A DNA stretch of 37,209 nt from Verrucomicrobiota bacterium (GTDB taxonomy: Bacteria > Verrucomicrobiota > Verrucomicrobiia > Limisphaerales > UBA1100): NCBI GenBank assembly GCA_028872645.1, contig JAPKDK010000003.1, positions 1 to 37,209 of the forward strand, in the 5' to 3' direction. The notes beneath the pieces were generated by a model. The model saw only the letters and a list, made by a program, of their open reading frames with translations, was not told the DNA's origin and did no database searches. A program made the translations under genes and the position numbers. This document shows, piece after piece, positions 23,179 through 31,590 of the stretch; positions within the stretch are counted from its first letter, which is position 1, and each line of letters starts with the position of its first letter.

Positions 23179-26139
23179 TTAGTCGAGATAGACAAATTCG
23201 TTTAAATTCAGCACCAACAAACAGAAGCGCTGCAGGGCTTTATTTTTATCGATGCCATTTTTAGTAAAATGTTCGATGAGCTTCAGCCCATCAGCCACGT
23301 CTTCTTTTGTGGCAGGACGGCTGGTGGCGAGAGTGATGGCGCGAGTGACTTGGGCTGAGGTATCGTTGGGTTGTTCTTCCTGCAAGCGCGCGGCCAACAC
23401 CTCAGCAGAGTCGTTGAGAAATTTGCTATTCATCATCGTGAGCGTCTGCGTAGGGACGGTGGTGACGAAACGAACGTCACAGGTGTTGTCGGTGTCCGCC
23501 CAGTCGAACGCGGCGAGAAAGGGCTCTTGCAGGGAGCGTTTGACGAATATGTAAACGCTGCGGCGAACTGCGTCTTCCTTGGAGCTGCGGCCCCATGCGG
23601 CGCCGGGACGCGAGGCGGTATTAGCTACCTCGGCGGGAATCTCAGTGTAAATACTGGGACCCGCCATTTTTAAATTCAACTGGCCGGTAAGGGTGAGAAT
23701 AGAGTCACGGATTTCCTCGGCGGTGAGGCGGCGCATATCAAACCGCCAAAAGAAATCGTTGTTCGGGTCAGCAGCGAGCGCGGCTTGATTCCCGCTTGAA
23801 GCCATTTGATATGTACGGCTCATCATGATGAGCTTGTGCATACGCTTGAGTTTCCAGCCGCCGTCGACTAACTCGGCGGCGAGCCAGTTAAGTAACTCCG
23901 GATGCGTAGGTTGGTCACCAATGTGGCCAAAATTATTCGAGCTGCGCACAATGCCACGGCCAAAATGATGTTGCCAGAGACGATTGGCCATCACCTTGGC
24001 GGTCATTGGGTTGTTCTTGCTTGCGATCCACTCGGCCAAGACACGACGTTTACCGGAAGTCTTTCCAGTATTATAACCCTCAGGAATCTTTACTTCAGAG
24101 GCACTGAGAATCTGCGGGAATGCAGGAACAACTTCCTCACCCTGAAGCTGTGGGTTTCCCCGCCTGAGTACCCAGGTCTTTTGTCGACCTCGTTCGCCAA
24201 CAGCCATGGCAAACTCTTCTTTCACCGCAAACTTCTGTTGCTCCAGAGTGGTGAGTTGCTGATGTAAATGATTATACTCAGCCAACTTAGCATCACCCAA
24301 AATAGCCTTACCATGTAATCGAGCCAGAATTGGAATCGGGGTAATATTGTAGTCAACCAACAACCCTGCATCTATGTACTGGCCTCCAGCGGTTTGACGA
24401 CAGTGAATGGCGATTGTGTTGCGGCCGGTTTGCAAAACATCAAGCGAGGCTTCGGTGATATCCACGTCAACATAACGACCAATATGACCAGTGAAGGTTT
24501 TTATCTGTTTTCCATTCAGGTAGACTTCAGCATCCTCATCATGGTGAATGCGTAGGACAAGCTTGCCAGGAATTTCCACAAGACGGAAATCCTTCCGCAA
24601 CCAGATATCACTTGTCTTCCACTCGGTACGAACGTGACCACCCGGCGTGCCCTTGCTGCCGAATCCAGACCAATCCTTTTTCCATTCTCGGTCGTTGTAG
24701 GCAATTTCAAACCAATTGTCGCCAGGCTTGGTGGTTGTGTATTCCCAAATCTGGCCCTTACCACGGGCCGCATCAGGGAGTGCATAAGGATTCTTCAGCT
24801 TATTCCTCTCCTTTCCATCCGCCTTATCCCGAATAGTAGGATTTTTCACCGCATAACCATCAATCAAAGCTTCCTCTATTGGCTCAAGCTTGGATTGAAT
24901 CGCGGTAATCACCTTCTGCTGTTCCGCCCGTTTCTTTTCCATCTGCGCCTTGGTATTGGCATCGGTGATCGGAACGTGATTCGTTTTCCCTTTTCCATGT
25001 GGAGAGATATCGTTGAAGAACGACAGAAGTGAGTAATAGTCTTTTTGTGGGATGGGATCGATCTTGTGATCATGGCAGCGCGCACAACCCACAGTCATGC
25101 CAAGGAATGTCTCACTGGTGGTACGCAAAATGTCATCGAGATAGTCATAGCGCGCCAGAGGACGATCTGCTGGCTCATCATCCCATATGCCGAGACGATA
25201 AAAACCGGTGGCAGTTATAGAGTCGCCCGTCTTGTCCGGCATTTCATCGCCAGCGATTTGTTCCATGACGAACCGGTCATACGGCTTGTCCTCATTAAAA
25301 GCGCGGATCACGTAATCACGGTACTTCCAAATGAGGTCTTTTTTGCTGTCGCGCTCGTAGCCGTTCGTCTCGGCGAAGCGGACGAGATCTAACCAGTGGC
25401 GGCCCCACTTCTCGCCGTACTGCGGCATGGCGAGCAGTCGGTCGATGACTTTTCCAAATGCATTGGGCGAGCTATCTTTTATAAAGGCCGCCACCTCTTC
25501 GGGTGAAGGTGGCAGGCCAATAAGATCATAATACGCACGGCGGATGAGTTGGCGTCTGTCGGCAGGGCCGTTGGGCGTAAGTTTATTGCGCGCCAACCGA
25601 TCGAACACAAACGCATCGATGGCACTGCGGCCCCAATCGTCATTGGCCACCTTGGGCGTTGGTGGGTGTTGGATTTTCTGGTAGGCCCAGTACGCTTTGG
25701 TGCGGTCGTTAATCTGTGTGTTGGGCAGCTTGTGCGGTACATCGTTGCCAGCGATTTCCAGCTTAGGATTAAACGGCGCACCCAGCTTGACCCATTGCGT
25801 GAGGATGTCGATCTGCGCCTGCGGCAGCTTGGCTTTGGGCGGCATTTCGTGATCGCCATCGCGATAGGAAAGCATATCAAGCAGCAAGCTCTTCTGAGGC
25901 TCCTTGAGATTGATGGCCGGTCCAATTTCGCCACCCGCAAGCAATCCCTCTCGGCTGGTGAGGCGAAATTGCCCCTTAAGCTTCTTCTCCTCGCCGTGGC
26001 ACTTAAAGCAATTATCCTTGAGTATCGCGTAAACCTTCTGGTCAAAAAACTCAACCTTTGCCGCGTCGGACAACTCTTGTGCCGACAACACCATGGGCAT
26101 CGCCAACACGCTCATTAACAATCGTGACCAGTATTTCAT
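23179..26139 (-). CDS. PSCyt1-DUF1549-DUF1553 protein with inserted jelly-roll domain
   Basis: I start at MKYWSRLLMS (986 residues), which opens a signal peptide; the frame to 26277 has no better start. A planctomycete-type cytochrome c domain (about 25-125) contains the heme motif C44-F-K-C-H48. DUF1549 occupies about 155-370 (AIDAFVFDRLARNKL, GEKWGRHWLDLVRFAETNGYERD, TVGCARCHDHKIDPI with a second CxxCH). A beta-rich domain of about 150 residues follows (WFEIAYNDREWKKDWSGFG through HHDEDAEVYLNGKQI to LQTGRNTIAIHCRQ), resembling galactose-binding jelly rolls of glycosidases. DUF1553 ends the protein (RRVLAEWIASKNNPMTAKV, NRLWQHHFGRG). With two CxxCH sites, two hemes are possible. The probable role is surface redox or binding together with the DUF1501 partner; no biochemical function is established. 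Confidence 0.92.
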   Translation of the reverse strand: MKYWSRLLMSVLAMPMVLSAQELSDAAKVEFFDQKVYAILKDNCFKCHGEEKKLKGQFRLTSREGLLAGGEIGPAINLKEPQKSLLLDMLSYRDGDHEMPPKAKLPQAQIDILTQWVKLGAPFNPKLEIAGNDVPHKLPNTQINDRTKAYWAYQKIQHPPTPKVANDDWGRSAIDAFVFDRLARNKLTPNGPADRRQLIRRAYYDLIGLPPSPEEVAAFIKDSSPNAFGKVIDRLLAMPQYGEKWGRHWLDLVRFAETNGYERDSKKDLIWKYRDYVIRAFNEDKPYDRFVMEQIAGDEMPDKTGDSITATGFYRLGIWDDEPADRPLARYDYLDDILRTTSETFLGMTVGCARCHDHKIDPIPQKDYYSLLSFFNDISPHGKGKTNHVPITDANTKAQMEKKRAEQQKVITAIQSKLEPIEEALIDGYAVKNPTIRDKADGKERNKLKNPYALPDAARGKGQIWEYTTTKPGDNWFEIAYNDREWKKDWSGFGSKGTPGGHVRTEWKTSDIWLRKDFRLVEIPGKLVLRIHHDEDAEVYLNGKQIKTFTGHIGRYVDVDITEASLDVLQTGRNTIAIHCRQTAGGQYIDAGLLVDYNITPIPILARLHGKAILGDAKLAEYNHLHQQLTTLEQQKFAVKEEFAMAVGERGRQKTWVLRRGNPQLQGEEVVPAFPQILSASEVKIPEGYNTGKTSGKRRVLAEWIASKNNPMTAKVMANRLWQHHFGRGIVRSSNNFGHIGDQPTHPELLNWLAAELVDGGWKLKRMHKLIMMSRTYQMASSGNQAALAADPNNDFFWRFDMRRLTAEEIRDSILTLTGQLNLKMAGPSIYTEIPAEVANTASRPGAAWGRSSKEDAVRRSVYIFVKRSLQEPFLAAFDWADTDNTCDVRFVTTVPTQTLTMMNSKFLNDSAEVLAARLQEEQPNDTSAQVTRAITLATSRPATKEDVADGLKLIEHFTKNGIDKNKALQRFCLLVLNLNEFVYLD

Positions 26140-26264
26140 TGGATTGGTTATTCTCTGAACGCCACGAGCATACCTTGTTCGGGAAGACCTGTCTTGCATT
26201 ATTTCGGCATTTTTTATTATTAATACGACATGCAAGGGCAATCGTCTCCATCTCAATTTTAAAC
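26140..26264. promoter_or_regulatory. Divergent promoter region with a 7-base inverted repeat
   Basis: These 125 bases separate the divergent PSCyt1 and PAS-AraC genes. CTTGCAT (26193-26199) and ATGCAAG (26230-26236) form an inverted repeat 30 bases apart on either side of an A/T-rich core (TTTTTTATTATTAATA). The half-site spacing could suit a dimeric AraC-type regulator, but the repeat is short and may be chance. Confidence 0.35.
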
Positions 26265-27017
26265 ATGAAAAGCACAAAAGAACTTCAAAAAAGGCGTCGC
26301 GCTTTGTTAAGCGCGCTCAGTTCAACCACCCCTATCTATCATCTTTTCGACTGCATTGAGCATGTCTCCTTTTTTGCCAAGGATCGCGAAGGGGTGCTCT
26401 TAGCGGCCAATCAGTATCTGGTTGAGTTGTATGAATTTAGAACCGAAACGGAGTTGATCGGCCATACGGACTTTGATTTGTTGCCACGCCGGTTGGCGGA
26501 AAAATTCCGTCGCGATGACCTGCAGATCATGGAACGTCGCAAGCCGGTCACCAAGATTGTGGAGATTTTTCTAAACCGCCAGGGCATCCCCTCATGGTTT
26601 ATCACGTCAAAATATCCCATCCTCTCCAAGGCCAATCAGGTTCTGGGCGTGATGGGCATCATTCAGGACTATCATCAAAGCCACGAATTATTCTCCGGCC
26701 AGCAAAGCATGGCCCGCGTGATGAACCATCTGCATGCTCAATTTCGCGAAAAGTTGTCCATCCCTCAATTAGCCGAAATGGGCGGGATCTCGTTGCGGCA
26801 ATTTGAGCGACGTTTTAAGAATCACTTTAACCTCACCCCGCAGCAGTACCTCATCAAGCTGCGCATACATGAATCGTGCGATTTGTTGATGCAACCCAAC
26901 CTGAAAATTGGCAGCATCGCGATCGACCTCGGCTTCTACGACCAAAGTTCCTTCACCGTGCAGTTCAAGAAAGCCATGGGCCTCACCCCGCTACAGTACC
27001 GCAAGCAGTTCCTCTAA
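26265..27017 (+). CDS. PAS-domain AraC-family transcriptional regulator
   Basis: I start at MKSTKELQKR (250 residues); the open frame reaches back to 26058 but that part is antisense to the neighbouring gene. Residues about 25-135 form a PAS domain (FFAKDREGVLLAANQYLVELY, IGHTDFDLLP, VMGIIQDYHQ). Residues about 150-250 form the AraC double helix-turn-helix (LSIPQLAEMGGISLRQFERRFKNHF, IGSIAIDLGFYDQSSFTVQFKKAMGLTPLQYRK). PAS-AraC proteins are found in Lentisphaerae and Verrucomicrobia beside sulfatase and DUF1501 modules. Divergent orientation from the PSCyt1/DUF1501 pair makes that pair its probable target. The PAS domain presumably senses a small ligand; the ligand is unknown. The gene is convergent with the lactonase gene, three bases apart. 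Confidence 0.92.
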   Translation: MKSTKELQKRRRALLSALSSTTPIYHLFDCIEHVSFFAKDREGVLLAANQYLVELYEFRTETELIGHTDFDLLPRRLAEKFRRDDLQIMERRKPVTKIVEIFLNRQGIPSWFITSKYPILSKANQVLGVMGIIQDYHQSHELFSGQQSMARVMNHLHAQFREKLSIPQLAEMGGISLRQFERRFKNHFNLTPQQYLIKLRIHESCDLLMQPNLKIGSIAIDLGFYDQSSFTVQFKKAMGLTPLQYRKQFL

Positions 27018-27020
27018 TCC

Positions 27021-28154
27021 TCATTCACTCAAATCCAAAAACTTAACACAAACCGGCATGGGCACTTTGACTGAATGGCTGGTGGGCTTCAGCTCGCCGG
27101 TATCTTGGTTAATATGAAAAGTGAAAACATCACCGCTGGATTGATTGGCAGCAATTAGAAATTTCCCAGTGGGATCGATGCCGAAATTACGGGGTGTTTT
27201 ACCCAGCGTGGACTGATGTTGAATCGCCTTTAGCTTGCCGGTCTTTCCATCGATGCTGAATACCGCAATCGTGTTATGCCCGCGGTTGGAGCCGTACAAA
27301 AACTTCCCGCTCGGGTGCACCTGCACTTCCGCCGTGCTCATCCCCTTCCCTCGTTCCACTGGTAACGTCGTAATGGTTTGCAACTCGCTTAGTTTACCCT
27401 TCGCTTCATCCCATCCAAAAGCAGTAACAGTAAGCGTGATCTCATTAATCACGTAAGCAAATTTGCCGTTTGGATGAAACGCAAAATGCCGGGGACCAGC
27501 ACCGGGAGCTACCTTGGTGAAACCTACTGGGGTCAACTTACCGCCTTTCGCGTTAAAACCGTAAACTAGAACCTTGTCTAGACCGAGATCAGCCGCCACG
27601 GCAAACTTGTTGCCCGGTGATACGTTAATGGAATGACCATGTGGAGCAGCTTGCCTGGGTTTCAATACACTCGAACCTTTATGTTGGATAAACGAGGAAG
27701 CTTTACGTAAACGCCCTTTTCGTGAGATCGGCAAACTTGCCACACTGCCGCCGGTATAGTTGGCCACGAGGACGTTTCGGCCGGTGGCATCCACCACCAG
27801 ATGACATGGTGCCCCACCCTTGGAGGATTGCTGGTTGAGGAACGTCAAGGCACCGGTCTTTGGGTCAATTGAATACGCACTCACTCCTCCGGCCTTCTCG
27901 CCCTTGTAATTGCTAATCTCATTGACCGCATAGAGAAATGTTTTATTGGGATGGATGGCGAGGAATGAAGGGTTCTTTTGCCCGGCCAATTTTCCCACCG
28001 CCGTAAGCTTGCCCGTTGCCATTTCCAATTTAAGCCAATGGATCCCTTGCTCCTCGGTTTTGGTGTAGGTGCCAATATAAACCAACAACTCCTTTGGAGC
28101 CGCCTGAAGGTTTAAAGTAACAACACAAACTAGAGTGATTAAAAACGTGCGCAT
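27021..28154 (-). CDS. Secreted lactonase-family seven-bladed propeller (YbhE-like)
   Basis: The 377-residue protein has a signal peptide (about 1-18) and the pattern of the lactonase / 6-phosphogluconolactonase (YbhE) family: LLVYIGTYTKTEEQGIHWLKLEMATGKL at the start, then repeated blades such as NPSFLAIHPNKTFLYAVNE, CHLVVDATGRNVLVANYTGG, GPRHFAFHPNGKFAYVINE, EVQVHPSGKFLYGSNRGHNTIAVF and NFGIDPTGKFLIAANQSSGDV. These conserved His and Arg-containing blade segments form the putative lactone site. Export argues against a pentose-phosphate role; it may open sugar lactones outside the cytoplasm, which would fit the sugar-acid catabolism in this window. This role is inference. Confidence 0.9.
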   Translation of the reverse strand: MRTFLITLVCVVTLNLQAAPKELLVYIGTYTKTEEQGIHWLKLEMATGKLTAVGKLAGQKNPSFLAIHPNKTFLYAVNEISNYKGEKAGGVSAYSIDPKTGALTFLNQQSSKGGAPCHLVVDATGRNVLVANYTGGSVASLPISRKGRLRKASSFIQHKGSSVLKPRQAAPHGHSINVSPGNKFAVAADLGLDKVLVYGFNAKGGKLTPVGFTKVAPGAGPRHFAFHPNGKFAYVINEITLTVTAFGWDEAKGKLSELQTITTLPVERGKGMSTAEVQVHPSGKFLYGSNRGHNTIAVFSIDGKTGKLKAIQHQSTLGKTPRNFGIDPTGKFLIAANQSSGDVFTFHINQDTGELKPTSHSVKVPMPVCVKFLDLSE

Positions 28155-28264
28155 GAATGATTATGGGACGAGGCGCAAAGGTTCTGCAATTTTTAAAACA
28201 AAAACTTTACTCCCTATCGATTTCCTATTGCATTAAGCAACAAAACCCACATAAACTCGCCCCG

Positions 28265-29443
28265 ATGAAAATACACACAATGGGAGCCGTTACCGCAGTA
28301 TTGCTACTGATCGGCAGCATTTCTGTTGTGATGGCCGATGACAAAAAGGAAGTCAAAGATCCATTAACGGAGAAATATGCCACAAAGGAAAAGGAAATCG
28401 GGGTCGCCCTCAAGTCAGGATTAATCTCGAAAGATTTGGCTGAGAAGATACTTAATGAATACGAAAGACAATTAAAAGCTGACCAACGAAGAGGGCAATT
28501 TCGCAACCGACAAGCTGGCAGGGTATTTGGGGAAGCAAGGGACCGTGCCGATAAAGCGCGTGAGGATGCCAGGGCGCGTATGGAAGAAAAAAGAAAGAAC
28601 CGGGGTCCAGGCTGGGTATTTCGAAATGGCACTACGACCAGCTCCGATGGTAAAGGCGGCCGTTACACAATCACAGTTAGTAACGGTGAAAAACGATTCA
28701 AAGCCGAAGGTGGTGGAGCTTTGCTATTTGACGGGCCAGTGGATACCGAGAAGCAGCGTGAGACGTTGGACACCAAGAAGGTGTATGAAGGCCTCGTCAA
28801 CGCGAAACAAAAGCCCGCGCAAACAAAGGCCACCGCTGCTGCAACGGCACTGACCAAGGCGCTGGCCAACAAGACTTTTGCTGACAAGGCGCAGACCGAG
28901 GCAAATGCCGAGACAAAAGAACAAGCGCAAGCCAAGGCCGCCGAGGCTGCGAAGACACTGACCAAGGCGCTGACCGACAAGACTCTTGCTGACAAGGCGC
29001 TGACCGCAGCCAATGCCGAGGTTGCAAAAGCCAAAACCACTTTTGATTCGGCAAGTTTCTCGGCACCGGATGGCAATTTGCTCAAGAAACTTGAACAAAT
29101 GGAAGAGGGGCGTGTGGGTATTCGCGCGGCAGCCTTCCGCGGGCGCTGGGAAGAAATGCGAAAGAACCAGGGGCAAGCATTTGATCCATTCGCCCGCCAA
29201 CGACTCGGCGGTTTTAACGGGGATAACCCGTTCAAGGAACTCAACTTGACTGAAGAACAGCAAAAGAAAATTGCTGCTATTAGGCTAAAGCAAAGCGAGG
29301 AACAGCTTGAGTACTCCGAGATGATGAAAGAACTGGATGAAACGTATCAAAAGCGGATGGAAGGACTTCTGACTGACGAGCAGAGGGGGAAGTACAAGGA
29401 GATGCAATCTCAGCAAGGCCGCCGGCCTCCTAGAGGTCGGTGA
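28265..29443 (+). CDS. Secreted coiled/Ala-rich protein with LTxxQ-type C-terminus and interrupted uncharacterised domain
   Basis: I start at MKIHTMGAVT (392 residues) with a signal peptide to about residue 24. Residues 25-115 are charged and probably helical. Residues 130-169 (GRYTITVSNGEKRF...LLFDGPVDTEKQRETLD) match a domain in the next gene. At residue 170 an alanine-rich helical insert of about 100 residues begins, including two 36-residue repeats (ALTKALANKTFADKA and TLTKALTDKTLADKA). The domain resumes with LLKKLEQMEEG at 272. The C-terminal 70 residues carry LTEEQQKKI (328) and LLTDEQRGKYKEM (368), resembling the LTxxQ motif of Spy/CpxP-type periplasmic proteins. Function unknown; a periplasmic stress or chaperone-like role is possible. 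Probably co-transcribed with the PDZ gene 38 bases downstream. Confidence 0.8.
   Translation: MKIHTMGAVTAVLLLIGSISVVMADDKKEVKDPLTEKYATKEKEIGVALKSGLISKDLAEKILNEYERQLKADQRRGQFRNRQAGRVFGEARDRADKAREDARARMEEKRKNRGPGWVFRNGTTTSSDGKGGRYTITVSNGEKRFKAEGGGALLFDGPVDTEKQRETLDTKKVYEGLVNAKQKPAQTKATAAATALTKALANKTFADKAQTEANAETKEQAQAKAAEAAKTLTKALTDKTLADKALTAANAEVAKAKTTFDSASFSAPDGNLLKKLEQMEEGRVGIRAAAFRGRWEEMRKNQGQAFDPFARQRLGGFNGDNPFKELNLTEEQQKKIAAIRLKQSEEQLEYSEMMKELDETYQKRMEGLLTDEQRGKYKEMQSQQGRRPPRGR
28850..29020 (+). repeat. 108-base tandem repeat inside the Ala-rich protein gene
   Basis: The 63 bases at 28850-28912 and 28958-29020 are nearly identical (seven differences by my count), both starting CTGACCAAGGCGCTG and ending AATGCCGAG. 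The period is 108 bases, exactly 36 codons, so the frame is kept. High DNA identity suggests a recent duplication. Similarity continues weakly upstream of each copy (GGC-CACCGCTGCTGC versus GGCCGCCGAGGCTGC). Confidence 0.85.
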
Positions 29444-29481
29444 TTGACGTACACTGACTTTAACCTAAATTGAAAATCAAA

Positions 29482-30555
29482 ATGAAAAGACTACTTATCC
29501 CAATAATCGCTGCAGCCATCACGTTGCCCGCCTTGGCAGCTGACAAAGATAAGATTCCGGAGCCCTCCGCCAAAGAAGCCTCCGGCACCTACCTTGGAGT
29601 AGCAATGGGCGAAATTCCACCCCTCACCCGCGCGCAGCTCGGCCTGCCCGAAGGCATTGGCGTATCCGTGGAACACGTGACCAAAGGAAGCGCGGCGGAA
29701 AAGGCCGGACTCAAGGCAAATGACATCATCACCCAGCTCGATGAACAGCTCATTATCAATAGTCAGCAATTACAGACCCTCATCCGCACTAAGAAACCCG
29801 GCGACGAAGTAAAGCTAACTTATATTCGCAAAGGCAAAGAACACAAAGCTAAGGCCAAACTTACCAAAGGACCGATCGTGGCGCGCACGCCGCAGGCCTT
29901 GCGATTGCAAAATAGCAAGTTGTTGCCCTTCAACCTACCCAACGGGCCGGAAGGTCAATGGCAACAGTTTAACCTGCCCAATGGGCTCGGCCATGGGCAA
30001 ATGCAAATGTTCAAACTGAACCCGCAAAATCTTGATCAACTGAATGGGCAGTTAAAAAACATTCCAGGCATTAACCCTGAGGATTTGAAAAAACTGCTCG
30101 AAGGACAGGGGCTCAACTTTGGCCAAGGTGCCCCTAAAGGGAATGGCGGCAAAGAGTTCAAGTTTCACTTTAATCTACCGGGCGGAAATAACGAGAACCC
30201 GAACCTAAACATCCGTAGACAAGTGGTGACCAGCGTCTCGGTCAGTGACAACACCGGCTCATACACGCTCAATACGAAGAATGGAAAAAAGACATTTACC
30301 GCGAAGGATCCCGATGGTGCGGAATCATTTGCCGGACCGGTGAACACAGAGGAACAGCGCGACTCACTGGATCGTAATCTCATCAAGAAGCTCGAGCAGC
30401 TGGAAGGCATGGGTGCCGGCAAGGGAGGCATCCAGCTCAACGGGCTAAACTTGAAGGGCGGCAATTTCAAATTCGACCACAAGTTTGATTTCAACATCGA
30501 GCCCTTCAAGCGTCAGCCGAAGAAGGCGCCAAAGAAAGAGCGCTCGGACGCGTAA
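29482..30555 (+). CDS. Secreted PDZ-domain protein with uncharacterised C-terminal domain
   Basis: From MKRLLIPIIA (357 residues; an in-frame TTG at 29470 is less likely) the protein has a signal peptide to residue 20 (LALAADK boundary). A single PDZ domain (about 38-127) contains YLGVAMGEIPPL, GIGVSVEHVTKGSAAEKAGLKANDIITQLD and KKPGDEVKLTYIRKGK. No protease domain is attached. A Gln/Asn/Gly-rich linker (150-240) leads to the domain shared with the upstream gene (about 246-307: SYTLNTKNGKKTFTA, FAGPVNTEEQRDSLD, LIKKLEQLEG). The tail is basic (KRQPKKAPKKERS). PDZ domains bind C-termini, so it may be an envelope adaptor; the partner could be the product of the upstream gene. A terminator-like hairpin lies about 53 bases after the stop. 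Confidence 0.88.
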   Translation: MKRLLIPIIAAAITLPALAADKDKIPEPSAKEASGTYLGVAMGEIPPLTRAQLGLPEGIGVSVEHVTKGSAAEKAGLKANDIITQLDEQLIINSQQLQTLIRTKKPGDEVKLTYIRKGKEHKAKAKLTKGPIVARTPQALRLQNSKLLPFNLPNGPEGQWQQFNLPNGLGHGQMQMFKLNPQNLDQLNGQLKNIPGINPEDLKKLLEGQGLNFGQGAPKGNGGKEFKFHFNLPGGNNENPNLNIRRQVVTSVSVSDNTGSYTLNTKNGKKTFTAKDPDGAESFAGPVNTEEQRDSLDRNLIKKLEQLEGMGAGKGGIQLNGLNLKGGNFKFDHKFDFNIEPFKRQPKKAPKKERSDA

Positions 30556-30575
30556 TCGAACCAATCCCGATCTAT

Positions 30576-31499
30576 CTAGCGGGAATCTTCCGCTGGACGA
30601 TCACATTGACCGGCGGGAGGCTCCGCTTCCACCGGCCTTTTTATTTCCACCGAACCACTGCGGATGTGTAGGTCCCTCTGCGGGAAAGGAATCTCGATAT
30701 TATTTTCGCGCAATTTTTTCTCGATTGCAAAATTGAGGGTACTAATAAACCGCCGCGGCCGCGTAGTCATCGAGGCGGTCCACAGCGCCAGCTCAAAGTT
30801 CAGCGAATTGTCGCCGAAACTATCAAAAAGCACCGAGGGCTTGGGGTCTTTCAGCGCCTTGGGACTTTCATCAGCAATCTCCAGCAGTACTTTTTCCAGC
30901 AACACAATGTCCGACCCGTACGCCACGCCAATGGGCACGCGAATGCGCACCTTCGGATCGCCGTGGCTCCAGTTGGTAACCGTCTGAGAAATGAAATCCG
31001 CATTAGGCACGATCATCGTGATGTTGTCATTGGTAATCACGGTGGTGCTGCGGAGGCTGATTTTCACCACGCGCCCGGCGATGCCACTCACCTCCACGCG
31101 ATCGCCAATGGCGATGGGCCGCTCGGCAAAAATGATGATGCCGCTCACAAAGTTATTGATGATATTTTGCAGGCCGAAACCGACACCCACACTGATGCCG
31201 CCGGCGATGAGCGCCAGCGAGCTGAGATCGATTCCCACAAACTGCATCGCCATATACCAGCCAATGACGATGAACACATACCCCATGATTCGGGCGAGGC
31301 CGTACTCCAACGATTCGGGGAAATCCGTCTTCTCGAAAATGCGCATAATCACGCGCTCGCGCAGGATTTTTTCCAGCAACAAAACCACCGCAAACAACAC
31401 GCAAAGAATCACCAAACTTTGCAGAGTGAGACTGCCCTCGCCCATTTTAATGAGCGGATAAGTCAGCACCTCTCTGATGATTTCCCAAGTTTTATCCAT
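30576..31499 (-). CDS. MscS-family mechanosensitive channel
   Basis: The 307-residue protein has three membrane segments (about 23-45, 67-88 and 93-128). The third contains the pore helix ALIAGGISVGVGFGLQNIINNFVSGII, rich in Gly and Ala as in MscS TM3. The beta domain follows with ERPIAIGDRVEVSGIAGRVVKISLRSTTVITNDN and PNADFISQTVTNWS, and the C-terminal alpha/beta vestibule domain ends at about residue 285. It should form an inner-membrane heptamer that releases solutes on osmotic downshift. The last about 20 residues (PVEAEPPAGQCDRPAEDSR) are not conserved in the family and coincide with the hairpin of the convergent PDZ gene. The start lies on the opposite strand to the start region of the protease, 91 bases apart. 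Confidence 0.95.
   Translation of the reverse strand: MDKTWEIIREVLTYPLIKMGEGSLTLQSLVILCVLFAVVLLLEKILRERVIMRIFEKTDFPESLEYGLARIMGYVFIVIGWYMAMQFVGIDLSSLALIAGGISVGVGFGLQNIINNFVSGIIIFAERPIAIGDRVEVSGIAGRVVKISLRSTTVITNDNITMIVPNADFISQTVTNWSHGDPKVRIRVPIGVAYGSDIVLLEKVLLEIADESPKALKDPKPSVLFDSFGDNSLNFELALWTASMTTRPRRFISTLNFAIEKKLRENNIEIPFPQRDLHIRSGSVEIKRPVEAEPPAGQCDRPAEDSR
30608..30644 (+). terminator. Probable rho-independent terminator of the PDZ-gene transcript, inside mscS 3' end
   Basis: On the plus strand GACCGGCGGGAG (30608-30619) can pair with CTTCCACCGGCC (30626-30637) with two mismatches and one G-T pair, followed at once by TTTTTATTT (30638-30646). It lies about 53 bases after the PDZ gene stop. 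The same bases encode the C-terminal residues of the convergent MscS channel. Confidence 0.45.
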
Positions 31500-31590
31500 G
31501 CCAAAACTGACGGATGACTATAACAAATCTGCAATGATTTCAACGAACAAAGTTGGCAAGCCCAACGTCCATCATTATCCTATCGCGCAA

